50,241 nucleotides of DNA, from contig MNVR01000010.1 of NCBI GenBank assembly GCA_001873995.1, positions 11,749-61,989 of the forward strand, in the 5' to 3' direction. A program made the translations under genes and the position numbers. The notes beneath the pieces are model-generated. The model saw nothing but the letters and a program-made list of their open reading frames with translations, made no database searches and was not told where the DNA came from. Positions 31,214-39,681 of this stretch are shown here, piece after piece; positions within the stretch are counted from its first letter, which is position 1, and each line of letters starts with the position of its first letter. This stretch comes from Candidatus Phelpsiimicrobium noxiivivens. GTDB lineage: Bacteria; Omnitrophota; Gorgyraeia; Velamenicoccales; Velamenicoccaceae.

Positions 31214-32068
31214 ATGCTTAAAAAATTGATATTGATGTTAGCGGTGGTTTTGTTCGCGACAAGCGCTTTTGCGGCAAAGGATAAGAACTCAGTACAGGTT
31301 AAAGGTTCGGATACGATGGTAAACTTAGGCCAGGCCTGGGCTGAGAAATATATGGAGAAGAATGCAGGTGATTTTATTGCAGTTACAGGCGGTGGTTCAG
31401 GCACAGGGTTATCAAGCCTTATAAGCGGCACCTGCGATATTGCCATGAGCTCAAGGAACATCAAGGAAAAAGAGGTCACTCTTGCCAAGCAGAAAGGCAT
31501 AGACCCCAATGAAATAAAAGTGGCATTAGACGGCCTTGCTGTTGTAGTAAACCCGGCTAATCCTGTTAGCAAGCTTACTTTAGTCCAACTCGCTGATATT
31601 TTTACAGGAAGGGTCACAAATTGGAAAGAACTCGGCGGCAAAGATGAAAAGATAGTTGTACTCTCTCGTGAAGTCAATTCCGGGACGCACGTTTATTTTA
31701 AAGAGCACGTGTTAAGAAAGAACGACCCTAACAGCAAAGAAGAATTTGTTTCAAGCGCCTTAATGCTTTCATCTTCCCAGGCCATCGCCGATGAAGTGGC
31801 TGGAAATTCTTCCGCTATAGGATATTATGGGATGGGTTACATATCAAATAAACAAAAACCTGTATCCATAGCCAAAGATGAAAAGTCGGAATATGAAGCT
31901 CCATCAATAGAGAACGTTATCAATGACAAGTATCCTATTTCAAGGCCTTTATTTCTTTACACTAACGGCGCGCCGGAAGGTTTAGTTAAGAAATTCGTGG
32001 ATTTTACGCTTTCTAAAGAAGGCCAGGACACAGTTCTGGCGATTGATTTCGTTCCGATCAATAAATGA
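31214..32068 (+). CDS. pstS: Phosphate ABC transporter substrate-binding protein
   Basis: 284 residues with a signal peptide (1-20, ending AFA-AKD) and no lipobox Cys. The phosphate-binding elements typical of the PstS/PBP-like family are present: VKGSDTMVNLGQAWAEKY, AVTGGGSGTGLSSLISGTCD (binding loop with Ser/Gly), DIAMSSRN, and LSREVNSGTHVYFKE with the Arg and Ser/Thr that contact phosphate. A periplasmic receptor that delivers phosphate to PstC-PstA. AAGGAGG lies six bases upstream of the ATG. It overlaps pstC by ATGA and is the first gene of pstSCABB-phoU. Confidence 0.95.
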   Translation: MLKKLILMLAVVLFATSAFAAKDKNSVQVKGSDTMVNLGQAWAEKYMEKNAGDFIAVTGGGSGTGLSSLISGTCDIAMSSRNIKEKEVTLAKQKGIDPNEIKVALDGLAVVVNPANPVSKLTLVQLADIFTGRVTNWKELGGKDEKIVVLSREVNSGTHVYFKEHVLRKNDPNSKEEFVSSALMLSSSQAIADEVAGNSSAIGYYGMGYISNKQKPVSIAKDEKSEYEAPSIENVINDKYPISRPLFLYTNGAPEGLVKKFVDFTLSKEGQDTVLAIDFVPINK

Positions 32069-32928
32069 AAAAGATAAAAGAACTGTTAATTGAAAAGCTT
32101 ATCCTGATCTGTGGTTTAGCTTCCATATTTTTCGTGTTGTTGATCTTCCTTTTCCTGCTTAAAGAAGGGCTTGCGGTATTTAAAACCGTAAGCTCTTTTA
32201 ATTTTCTCTTTGGGAAGAGCTGGTATCCGATCTCTGAGCCTCCCGCGCTTGGTATATTGCCTTTGATCATGGGCTCATTGCTGGTCACTCTGGGCGCAGC
32301 GATCATTTCTATTCCAATAGGGGTTGGCTGCGCGATCTATATCGCGGAGATCGCCCCGTTAAAGATAAAAGAGATTCTTAAGGCAGGCATTGAATTATTG
32401 GCGGCTATCCCAAGTGTTGTCCTTGGATTTATCGGTATGGTAACGCTAGTCCCTTTAGTAAAAACGGTTTTTCATTTGCCAACAGGATTAACCGCTCTAT
32501 CTGGCGCGATAATGCTGGCATTTATGGCCATGCCGACGATAGTCTCGATCGCCGAAGACGCGTTATATTCGGTTCCAAAGACGTATAAAGAAGGCGCTTT
32601 AGCTCTGGGGGCGACGCATTGGCAGGCTATATGGCGCGTAATGCTTCCTGCGGCGTCAAGCGGCATAGTCGCGGCTGTTATGTTAGGCATTGGCAGGGTT
32701 ATAGGTGAAACAATGGCAGTGATGATGATAACAGGAAATGCCGCGGTCATGCCAAACAGCATTTTAGTCCCGGTCAGGACCTTGACCGCTACTATTGCCG
32801 CGGAAATGGGTGAGGCGGTGGTTGGGGCTGAGCACTATTTCGCTTTATTTGCCGTCGGCATTGTCTTATTTGTCATCAGTTTTGCTATTAACGTGACCGC
32901 GGACTTATTCCTGCATAAGAGACAATAA
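32065..32928 (+). CDS. pstC: Phosphate ABC transporter permease PstC
   Basis: 287 residues with six membrane segments (first near 10-33). The permease coupling motif, the EAA loop, is present as SVPKTYKEGALALGATHWQA at about residue 168. ISIPIGVGCAIYIAEIAP is the conserved PstC second-helix region. It forms the translocation channel with PstA, and the EAA loops dock onto the ATPase subunits encoded just downstream. Because those ATPases differ from each other, the two coupling loops could each meet a specific subunit, which is inference. It shares an end base with pstA (TAATG). Confidence 0.93.
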   Translation: MKKIKELLIEKLILICGLASIFFVLLIFLFLLKEGLAVFKTVSSFNFLFGKSWYPISEPPALGILPLIMGSLLVTLGAAIISIPIGVGCAIYIAEIAPLKIKEILKAGIELLAAIPSVVLGFIGMVTLVPLVKTVFHLPTGLTALSGAIMLAFMAMPTIVSIAEDALYSVPKTYKEGALALGATHWQAIWRVMLPAASSGIVAAVMLGIGRVIGETMAVMMITGNAAVMPNSILVPVRTLTATIAAEMGEAVVGAEHYFALFAVGIVLFVISFAINVTADLFLHKRQ

Positions 32929-33776
32929 TGAAAAATACTTACAGAACACAGAAGATCGCGTTTTCCCTTTTGTTTTTGGCAACACTTTTGATCGTTATAC
33001 CTGTTGGCCTGATCGTTGTCATTATCATTCAGAAGGGGTTGCCGGCGATCAATTGGCAATTCCTCTCGGACATACCGCGTCAAGGTATGCGCGCCGGCGG
33101 GATATTTCCGGCTATAGTAGGAACAATATATTTAGTTACGGGCGCTATAATTTTTGCTTTGCCTATAGGGTTACTTGCGGCGATATACTTAAGTGAATAT
33201 TCAAAAGATAATTTACTCACCCGGCTTATAAAATTAGCGATCGTCAATCTTGCGGGTGTGCCTTCAGTGGTTTATGGCCTTTTTGGCTTGGCCATTTTTG
33301 TAGTATTTTTTAAGTTTGGAGCGTCAATTCTTTCAGGTTCACTCACCCTCGGGATAATGATACTCCCAGTCATTATTACTACCTCACGCGAGGCTTTAGA
33401 GAGTGTCCCGTACTCTTTTCGCGAGGTAAGTTTATCTTTGGGGGCCAGCAAATGGCAGACGATAAGGCATATAGTTCTTCCTAATGCCGTGCCCGGCATA
33501 TTGACCGGAACCATTTTAGGTTTAGGAAGAGCAGCCGGAGAAACAGCCCCGATCCTTTTTACTGTCGCGGCTTTTTACCTGCCGCGATTACCAGGCTCCA
33601 TATTTGATCAGGCGATGGCGTTGCCATACCACCTCTATGTTATTTCAACGCAGGTACCCAATGTTGATGAGAAGATAAGGTATGGGACGGCGTTTGTTTT
33701 GCTTTCGCTCGTGCTATTTATGAATTTAGTCGCGATAATTATCCGATATCAGTTCAGAAAGAAGAAAAAATGGTAA
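32928..33776 (+). CDS. pstA: Phosphate ABC transporter permease PstA
   Basis: 282 residues with six membrane segments. The EAA coupling loop is SVPYSFREVSLSLGASKWQT near residue 158. ALPIGLLAAIYLSEYSKDN and AGVPSVVYGLFGLAIFVVFF are PstA-type stretches. A QGMRAGGIFPAIVGTIYLV segment before the second helix is the usual PstA hallmark. It forms the inner-membrane channel together with PstC. It overlaps the first pstB by seven bases, so the two ATPase genes are translated directly after it. Confidence 0.93.
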   Translation: MKNTYRTQKIAFSLLFLATLLIVIPVGLIVVIIIQKGLPAINWQFLSDIPRQGMRAGGIFPAIVGTIYLVTGAIIFALPIGLLAAIYLSEYSKDNLLTRLIKLAIVNLAGVPSVVYGLFGLAIFVVFFKFGASILSGSLTLGIMILPVIITTSREALESVPYSFREVSLSLGASKWQTIRHIVLPNAVPGILTGTILGLGRAAGETAPILFTVAAFYLPRLPGSIFDQAMALPYHLYVISTQVPNVDEKIRYGTAFVLLSLVLFMNLVAIIIRYQFRKKKKW

Positions 33777-34534
33777 ACTCCGTCAGGAATGTAAAATTTG
33801 AGATAATAGGCCTTAACGTATGGTTTGGCCCCGTGCATGCCCTAAAGCAGATAAGCATCGGAATACAGGCTAATGAAATTTTAACCGCAATAGGGCCTTC
33901 AAACAGCGGCAAGACGACTTTTTTGAGGATGCTTAATCGTCTAAATGACCTTAATCAGGATTTCAAGATGGCCGGAGTAGTCAAACTTGAACAGGAAGAT
34001 GTAAAAAACATTGATACTGAATCGTTGCGTAAAAGAGTCGGAATGGTGTTCGCGCTACCCCTGCCGCTTCCGTTATCTATTTTTGATAATGTAGCTTACG
34101 GGGTAAGAATGCATGGTGAGAAAAATGAAAAGATATTGTCAGAATTAGTGGAAGTATCGTTAAAGGAGGCCTATCTCTGGAAAGAGGTAAAGGATAGATT
34201 GAACGAGTCAGCCTTTAAGTTGTCAGGAGGCCAACAGCAGCGCCTCTGCATAGCCAGAACTTTGGCGGTTGAACCTGAGGTAATTTTATTTGATGAGCCT
34301 TGTTCAGGGCTTGATCCTATATCCACGGCAAAAGTAGAAGATGCCATGGTCAAGCTGAAACAAAAATACACGATAGTCTTGGTGACTAACAATGTAAAGC
34401 AGGCTGCCAGGGTCGGAGATATGACGGCATTCTTTTTGAATGGTGAGCTTATTGAATTAGACAGAACAGATAAGATATTTAACGCGCCTGCGGATAAACG
34501 CACAGATGGTTATGTTAGAGGGGAATTTGGATAA
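33770..34534 (+). CDS. pstB: PstB-family ATPase, copy 1: Q-loop and H-loop residues lost
   Basis: 254 residues, full length for PstB. Walker A is GPSNSGKTT (42-50), the signature is intact LSGGQQQR (151-158), and Walker B is [12 protein letters not shown] with E176. Two switch residues are replaced. The family's VFQ(K/R)PNPFPMS reads [11 protein letters not shown], giving Ala95 for the Q-loop Gln. The family's [10 protein letters not shown] reads [10 protein letters not shown], giving Asn207 for the H-loop His. In a homodimer both sites would be impaired. Together with the next gene, it instead supplies the only intact signature motif. The frame is otherwise clean and the replaced codons are not near indels, so this is not simple decay. 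Confidence 0.9.
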   Translation: MVNSVRNVKFEIIGLNVWFGPVHALKQISIGIQANEILTAIGPSNSGKTTFLRMLNRLNDLNQDFKMAGVVKLEQEDVKNIDTESLRKRVGMVFALPLPLPLSIFDNVAYGVRMHGEKNEKILSELVEVSLKEAYLWKEVKDRLNESAFKLSGGQQQRLCIARTLAVEPEVILFDEPCSGLDPISTAKVEDAMVKLKQKYTIVLVTNNVKQAARVGDMTAFFLNGELIELDRTDKIFNAPADKRTDGYVRGEFG

Positions 34535-35289
34535 TGGCAAAAATATTGACTAAAGGCCTTGATCTTTGGTATGGCAGTTTTCATGCCTTAAAAGGCATAA
34601 ATTCATCTTTTGAGGCGAATAGGATCACCGCTATAATCGGGCCTTCAGGATGTGGCAAGTCAACATTGCTACGTGTCTTTAACAGGATGAATGATCTGAT
34701 AGAGGGTGTGCGCACAGAGGGTGAAGTCCTTATGGATGATAAAAATATACTATCATCAGATATGGATCTGGTGGCATTACGTAAAAAGGCAGGTATGGTC
34801 TTTCAGAGGCCGAATCCATTCCCTTTGTCAGTTTACGAAAATATCGTTTTTGGCGAAAAGATACACGCGGAAAAAGTGGCCAGGGATAGATTGGATGAGA
34901 TCGTTGAAACGAGCTTGAAATGCGTCCTTTTATGGGATGAGTTAAAAGACAGGCTTAGCGAATCCGCGTTGCGGCTGTCCTTAGAACAGAAGCAGAGGCT
35001 CTGCATTGCAAGGCTTCTTGCTGTTAAGCCGGACATATTGTTAATGGACGAGCCTTGTTCTACCCTGGATCCGCAAGCAACAGCCAAAGTTGAAGAATTA
35101 ATGCGTGAGTTGAAAGTAAGGTATACTATAATAATAGTTACTCATAATATGCAACAGGCGGCGCGCGTTTCAGATGATGCTGGTTTTATGCTTTTAGGCG
35201 AACTGATAGAGTTTGGTAAAACACAGGATATATTTACAGCGCCGCGCGATAAGCGCACTGAAGATTATATTACAGGACGATATGGATGA
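34534..35289 (+). CDS. pstB: PstB-family ATPase, copy 2: signature motif LSLEQ instead of LSGGQ
   Basis: 251 residues, full length. Walker [10 protein letters not shown] (36-44), Q-loop [11 protein letters not shown] with Gln91, Walker [13 protein letters not shown] with E173 and H-loop [10 protein letters not shown] with His204 are all canonical. The signature, however, reads [13 protein letters not shown] (148-160): both glycines of LSGGQ are replaced by Leu150 and Glu151. A homodimer would therefore lack a proper signature in both sites. Paired with copy 1, its Walker A faces the intact LSGGQ of copy 1, giving one canonical site. It starts on the last base of the copy 1 stop codon, ensuring coupled synthesis. 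Confidence 0.9.
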   Translation: MAKILTKGLDLWYGSFHALKGINSSFEANRITAIIGPSGCGKSTLLRVFNRMNDLIEGVRTEGEVLMDDKNILSSDMDLVALRKKAGMVFQRPNPFPLSVYENIVFGEKIHAEKVARDRLDEIVETSLKCVLLWDELKDRLSESALRLSLEQKQRLCIARLLAVKPDILLMDEPCSTLDPQATAKVEELMRELKVRYTIIIVTHNMQQAARVSDDAGFMLLGELIEFGKTQDIFTAPRDKRTEDYITGRYG

Positions 35290-35294
35290 AAAAT

Positions 35295-35370
35295 ATCCCG
35301 TTTCGTATTCACGCCGAAATTTTCACGCCCGGCATACCCGGGCAGGATAATTTCAGTGTACTCACGGGAT
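35295..35370 (+). repeat. Extended three-part hairpin between pstB and phoU
   Basis: Nested perfect arms: ATCCCGT 35295-35301 with ACGGGAT 35364-35370; GAAATT 35316-35321 with AATTTC 35349-35354; GCCCGG 35327-35332 with CCGGGC 35338-35343 (five-base loop). GTA/TAC and CAC/GTG between the outer and middle arms add pairs. No T-run follows, so this is a transcript structure or processing site rather than a simple terminator. Confidence 0.65.
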
Positions 35371-35410
35371 CTCGTTTAATAGAACACTATGGTGCTCGAG
35401 GAGGCTTTCA

Positions 35411-36076
35411 ATGGAAAGACATGTTGATCAAGAGCTAAAAGAATTGAATGAAGATATCCTGAAGATGGGCGCTTTGGCAGAGGAGGCCATTTATAAATCC
35501 GTTGAAGCGCTGAAAAATAGGGATAAAGATATGGCCAATAGTGTTATAGAAAATGATTCTAGTATAGACAAACTGGAATTAGCCGTAGATGAAAAATGCG
35601 TTGACCTGATAGCGCGTTATCAACCGATGGCCAAAGACCTTCGTTTTATCACTACCGGCATGAAGATAAACGCTGAGCTTGAAAGGATAGCTGATATAGC
35701 TGTGGACATTGCTCAGCGCACACTTGAACTGGTTGATAAACCGCTCTTAAAACCTTTGATAGACATACCAAAATTGACCGCGATAGCTCAGAATATGGTA
35801 AAGATGGTAATAGATTCTTTTGTAAGAAAAGATATAGAACTTGCTAAAAAAGTTTTAATGTCTGACTGCCAGGCTGATCAAATGAGGGATCTCATACAGA
35901 AAGAACTCATTGAAGACTATATGCTAAAAGATTGCGCTTCTGCGCCAAGGGCCGTTCAGCTGTTATTGATAGCGCGCTTCCTGGAGCGCATATGCGACCA
36001 TACTACCAATATAGCTGAAGATGTTATCTATATGGTCCAGGCACAAGTTGTAAGGCACCACCCGGATAAGATCTAA
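35411..36076 (+). CDS. phoU: Phosphate-signalling protein PhoU
   Basis: 221 residues forming two three-helix bundles. The repeated metal-site patterns appear as ERIADIAVDIAQR near residue 92 and ERICDHTTNIAEDV near residue 195, i.e. E/D-xxx-D type motifs, and the first half contains YQPMAKDLRFITTGMKIN, the most conserved PhoU block. A cytoplasmic protein that links Pst transport state to PhoR and represses the Pho regulon under high phosphate. GAGGAGG lies about nine bases before the ATG. The gene is separated from pstB by a 120-base spacer holding a strong hairpin, so its expression could be set separately from the transporter. Confidence 0.93.
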   Translation: MERHVDQELKELNEDILKMGALAEEAIYKSVEALKNRDKDMANSVIENDSSIDKLELAVDEKCVDLIARYQPMAKDLRFITTGMKINAELERIADIAVDIAQRTLELVDKPLLKPLIDIPKLTAIAQNMVKMVIDSFVRKDIELAKKVLMSDCQADQMRDLIQKELIEDYMLKDCASAPRAVQLLLIARFLERICDHTTNIAEDVIYMVQAQVVRHHPDKI

Positions 36077-36219
36077 GACGCGTGGTTATAAGGTCTGCCA
36101 GATCAATTAAATTTTTTAATCAGTAAAAACTTAGACTTGTCGCTCTATTCATATAAACTTAATTTCGTGATAAAATAGCAAAAATATAGTTGGTTTATTG
36201 TCACTAAAAGGAGGCTCAA

Positions 36220-37212
36220 ATGAATACTGGTCTTACGGCCATCAATGAAAAGGTCCAGAAGGAAAGTTTGTTCGTGCAGGCCCTGATAGCCGAAATAGAA
36301 AAGGTCATTGTAGGGCAGAAGTATTTGATAGAGAGGCTTCTGGTAGGCTTGCTTGCAAATGGCCACGTGCTTGTTGAAGGTGTCCCGGGATTGGCCAAAA
36401 CCTTGTCCGTAAAAACATTAGCCCAGGCAATAAGCACTAAATTTCAGCGCATACAGTTTACGCCTGATCTTCTACCGGCGGATATAATCGGAACACTTAT
36501 TTATAATCCCAAAGAGGGCGTATTTACCACAAAGAAAGGCCCGATATTCGCTAACATTATATTAGCCGATGAGATAAACCGCGCGCCAGCAAAAGTCCAG
36601 AGCGCTTTGCTGGAAGCGATGCAGGAGAGGCAAGTCACTATCGGTGAAAACACATTTAGACTTGATGATCCGTTCTTGGTCATGGCTACTCAGAATCCTA
36701 TAGAGCAGGAGGGTACATATCCTCTTCCTGAGGCGCAGATAGACAGGTTCATGCTTAAAATAAATATTACCTATCCTACTTTGGAAGAAGAACATAAGAT
36801 CTTAAAGCGCATGAGCTTCACTGATAAGAAATATGAAGTAAAAACCGCGGTGGGGCCGCAGGATATTATCAGGGCCCGGGGAGTCGTAGATGAGATCTAT
36901 ATGGATGAAAAAATAGAGAAGTATATTCTTGATATTGTGTTTTCTACAAGAGACCCTAAAAAATATAAATTTGATGAGCTTTCAAGTTTGATCCACTATG
37001 GCGCTTCACCAAGGGCGACCATTTATCTGACCTTAGCCGCTAAGGCATACGCCTTTATTCAGGGCAGGGGCTATGTAACTCCGCAGGATGTGAAATCTAT
37101 CGGCCCGGATGTCCTACGGCATAGGATCATTGTCAGCTATGAAGCCGAGGCTGAGGAGAAGACGTCGGAAGATATAATTAAAAAGATCTTAAACGAAGTT
37201 GAAGTTCCGTGA
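36220..37212 (+). CDS. MoxR-family AAA+ ATPase
   Basis: 330 residues. Walker A is GVPGLAKT (54-61), Walker B is ILADEINRAP with D117-E118, and sensor 1 lies in FLVMATQNPIEQEGTYPLPE. The arginine-finger region is AQIDRFMLKI, and the C-terminal lid carries GASPRATIYLTLAAKAYA. MoxR proteins act as chaperones for VWA-domain partners, here presumably the DUF58 protein and BatA/BatB that follow. GGAGG lies about seven bases before the ATG. A weak promoter may exist upstream (TTCATA 36148, TAAAAT 36171). First gene of an eight-gene operon. Confidence 0.93.
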   Translation: MNTGLTAINEKVQKESLFVQALIAEIEKVIVGQKYLIERLLVGLLANGHVLVEGVPGLAKTLSVKTLAQAISTKFQRIQFTPDLLPADIIGTLIYNPKEGVFTTKKGPIFANIILADEINRAPAKVQSALLEAMQERQVTIGENTFRLDDPFLVMATQNPIEQEGTYPLPEAQIDRFMLKINITYPTLEEEHKILKRMSFTDKKYEVKTAVGPQDIIRARGVVDEIYMDEKIEKYILDIVFSTRDPKKYKFDELSSLIHYGASPRATIYLTLAAKAYAFIQGRGYVTPQDVKSIGPDVLRHRIIVSYEAEAEEKTSEDIIKKILNEVEVP

Positions 37213-37215
37213 GCG

Positions 37216-38094
37216 ATGATACCAAAAGAGATATTAAAAGAGATACGGCGCATTGAAATAACCACTTCCCGCATGGTGACTGATGTATTTGCCGGCCAGT
37301 ACCAGAGCGTATTTAAAGGGAAGGGCATGGAATTTTATGAAGTGCGGGAGTATCTGCCGGGAGACGAGATCCGCTTTATTGACTGGAACGTTACGGCGCG
37401 CACAGGCTATCCTTTTGTAAAGAAATTCATAGAAGAGCGCGAGTTGACGGTGATGCTGCTTTTGGATATGTCGGCCTCTTCGTATTTCGGCACATCCGGG
37501 CAGTTAAAGATGCAGCTTGCGGCAAAACTATGTTCTATCCTGGCTCTTTCCGCCATTAGGAATAACGATAAAGTGGGTTTTATAGCTTTTACCGACAGAA
37601 TAGAGAAGTTCATCCCTCCAAGAAAAGGTTTGCGCCATGTCCTGCGTGTTATCCGTGAAGCGCTCTATTTTAAACCTCAGGGCACAGGAACGAGCATAAC
37701 AGTAGCCTTGGAATATCTCAATCGCGTGACCACCCGTAAGACAGTCGCTTTTATTATTTCGGATTTTTTCGCCCCGGATTTTAAAAAAATGCTTGCCGTG
37801 GCAAATAAGCGCCATGATGTAGTGGCCGTGACTATAACTGATCCATTAGAGTTGAAGCTTCCGGATGTGGGCTTGTTAAAATTATTTGATCCTGAGAAAA
37901 AACGCGATTTTATTTTAGATACTTCAGATAAAGCATTGCGTCAAAAATACGCGCAGAATAATCAGCAAAGGATCAGACAAAGAGAAACGCTTTTTCGTTC
38001 TTTGCGCGTTGATACAATTGATGTGCGCACGGATATGCCCTATTCGCAAAGTTTGCTTAAATTCTTTAAATCCCGCGAGAGGAGAAGGCGCTGA
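37216..38094 (+). CDS. DUF58 (VWA-like) protein
   Basis: 292 residues. YEVREYLPGDEIRFIDWNVTAR near residue 42 is the DUF58 hallmark. The VWA-like fold follows with LLLDMSASS, a MIDAS-like DxSxS, near residue 80. The rest includes VGFIAFTDRIEKFIPPRKG and TVAFIISDFFAPDF. There is no signal peptide or membrane segment, so it is cytoplasmic and probably the direct MoxR client. It starts three bases after the moxR stop and shares a TGATG overlap with the next gene. The biochemical role of this family is not established. Confidence 0.9.
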   Translation: MIPKEILKEIRRIEITTSRMVTDVFAGQYQSVFKGKGMEFYEVREYLPGDEIRFIDWNVTARTGYPFVKKFIEERELTVMLLLDMSASSYFGTSGQLKMQLAAKLCSILALSAIRNNDKVGFIAFTDRIEKFIPPRKGLRHVLRVIREALYFKPQGTGTSITVALEYLNRVTTRKTVAFIISDFFAPDFKKMLAVANKRHDVVAVTITDPLELKLPDVGLLKLFDPEKKRDFILDTSDKALRQKYAQNNQQRIRQRETLFRSLRVDTIDVRTDMPYSQSLLKFFKSRERRRR

Positions 38095-38639
38095 TGAACG
38101 AGACTTTGCGCGATATCAAAGGCCCGTTAAGCTTAAACGGCCACTTAAATATTTTTCTGTTGTTGGGGCTTTTGGTTTTGCTGGCTGTCCTGGCATTCCT
38201 TTTTTTATCCAGAAGAAAGAACGTTGGTGTAATTGTTCGTAAGAGGCCCGCGCACGAGATCGCCTATGAGCAGCTGGAGAAATTAAAAGCAAAGGATCTT
38301 GTGCGCCAGGGCAAGATCAAAGAGTATTACAGTGAAGTTTCGGATATTATCCGGCGCTATCTGGAAAACAGGTTCCTGCTGAAAGCTCCGGAAATGACCA
38401 CGGAAGAATTCTTGTTCTATGTCCGCGATTATAGCCAATTAGTAAGCGCTTATAAGGCTTCATTAAGGGGATTTCTTACAGCTTGTGACCTGGTTAAATT
38501 CGCGAAATATATTCCGACTTTTGAAGAAATGGACGCGATATTCGTCTCCGCTAAGAAGTTGGTTGATGAGACAAAAGTGGCTTTGTCTATTGGAAGACAA
38601 ACCACGGCCTTGTGGCCTGAGGAAGTATCTGAAAAATGA
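38094..38639 (+). CDS. Membrane-anchored DUF4381-like protein of the bat operon
   Basis: 181 residues with one membrane segment (about 19-41, FLLLGLLVLLAVLAFLFLSRR) and a cytoplasmic helical domain (HEIAYEQLEKLKAKDLVRQG, YYSEVSDIIRRYLENRF, MTTEEFLFYVRDY). This arrangement and the position between a DUF58 gene and batA match the DUF4381-like proteins. An equivalent helical segment occurs at the C-terminus of the BatD protein at 41522 (FYDALFDTMQEYLGDKFHLP). Function is unknown; a scaffold for VWA proteins is plausible. ATGA overlap with batA. Confidence 0.72.
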   Translation: MNETLRDIKGPLSLNGHLNIFLLLGLLVLLAVLAFLFLSRRKNVGVIVRKRPAHEIAYEQLEKLKAKDLVRQGKIKEYYSEVSDIIRRYLENRFLLKAPEMTTEEFLFYVRDYSQLVSAYKASLRGFLTACDLVKFAKYIPTFEEMDAIFVSAKKLVDETKVALSIGRQTTALWPEEVSEK

Positions 38640-39631
38640 TCTTTCATGACCCTTTATTCCTACTTTTATTGCCTATAGCCGTTCTTGCGATTTTTTATGC
38701 CCAAAGGAAAAACCTGAGTAGCGGTTTTAAATTTTCCTCAGAAGAGCTTGCCAGCGGCCTGAAGCCTGATCTCAGGGTCTTTTTAAGCAAAAAGATCATT
38801 TATTTACGTTTGGCAGCCGCGGTGTTGATCATTTTAGCATTAGCCAGGCCGCAATCTCCCATAGCTGATTCCAAGATAGAGACCGAAGGCATAGATATTG
38901 TCCTGGCGCTTGATTCCTCTACGAGCATGCTGGCTGAGGATTTTAAGCTTGATAACAAAAGGGTAAGCAGGATAGATGTTATCAAGGACACGGTACGAAA
39001 TTTTATTAACGGTAGAAAAAATGACCGTATGGCAATTGTCACTTTTGCCGCCAGGGCATATACGGTTTGCCCCTTGACCTCGGACTATAGCTGGCTTTTG
39101 ACTAATCTGGACAGGATAATGTCGGGAATGTTGGAGGACGGAACTGCTATCGGTTCAGGAATTGCCACGTCTTTAAACCGGTTAAGGAACAGCAAGGCCA
39201 AGAGCAAAGTGGTCATTCTTCTTACAGACGGCCGCAATAATATGGGGACGATCTCTCCGTTGACCGCGGCTGAAGCAGCTAAAGCCCTGAAAATAAAGAT
39301 CTATACTATCGGCGCCGGAGCTAAGGGGCCTGTGTTTTATCCGGTGCGCGACCCTTTTGGCAATAAAGTTTATCAGCAGATAAATGTGGATATTGATGAA
39401 GACACATTGACTAAGATAGCTCTGACAACCGGCGCTAAATACTACCGCGCCACGGATACTGAAAGTTTGCGCAATATTTATGGAGAGATAGATAAATTAG
39501 AAAAGACCCCTGAGCAGGAAAAGGGTTATTTACAGTTCAACGAATTATTACCTTTATTCCTTGTTCCAGGATCAATACTTTTATTTTTAGAGGTAGTCTT
39601 AACGAACACGATCTTAAGAAAGGTCCCTTAA
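38636..39631 (+). CDS. batA: BatA: membrane-anchored VWA-domain protein
   Basis: 331 residues. Membrane segments flank a VWA domain: two near the N-terminus (about 6-20 and 55-71) and one near the C-terminus (FLVPGSILLFLEVVL). The MIDAS is ALDSSTSML with D93, T in EDGTAIGSG and D in ILLTDGRNN. A metal-dependent protein-interaction module exposed on one face of the inner membrane. Bat proteins were named for aerotolerance in Bacteroides. Pairing with a second VWA gene 50 bases downstream is the normal batA-batB order. Confidence 0.88.
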   Translation: MIFHDPLFLLLLPIAVLAIFYAQRKNLSSGFKFSSEELASGLKPDLRVFLSKKIIYLRLAAAVLIILALARPQSPIADSKIETEGIDIVLALDSSTSMLAEDFKLDNKRVSRIDVIKDTVRNFINGRKNDRMAIVTFAARAYTVCPLTSDYSWLLTNLDRIMSGMLEDGTAIGSGIATSLNRLRNSKAKSKVVILLTDGRNNMGTISPLTAAEAAKALKIKIYTIGAGAKGPVFYPVRDPFGNKVYQQINVDIDEDTLTKIALTTGAKYYRATDTESLRNIYGEIDKLEKTPEQEKGYLQFNELLPLFLVPGSILLFLEVVLTNTILRKVP

Positions 39632-39681
39632 TCCACAAGGGGTAGTCCTTACTGATACCTCATAAAGGAAGTGACTAACAG

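Noticed and set aside
33770-34534. PstB copy 1 as a plain pseudogene
   Set aside because: The frame is full length, Walker A, LSGGQ and Walker B are conserved, and its losses are exactly complementary to those of copy 2.
36137-36176. Strong promoter upstream of moxR
   Set aside because: TTGTCG has no -10 at usable spacing; only the weak TTCATA-17-TAAAAT pair remains, mentioned in the moxR entry but not listed as a feature.
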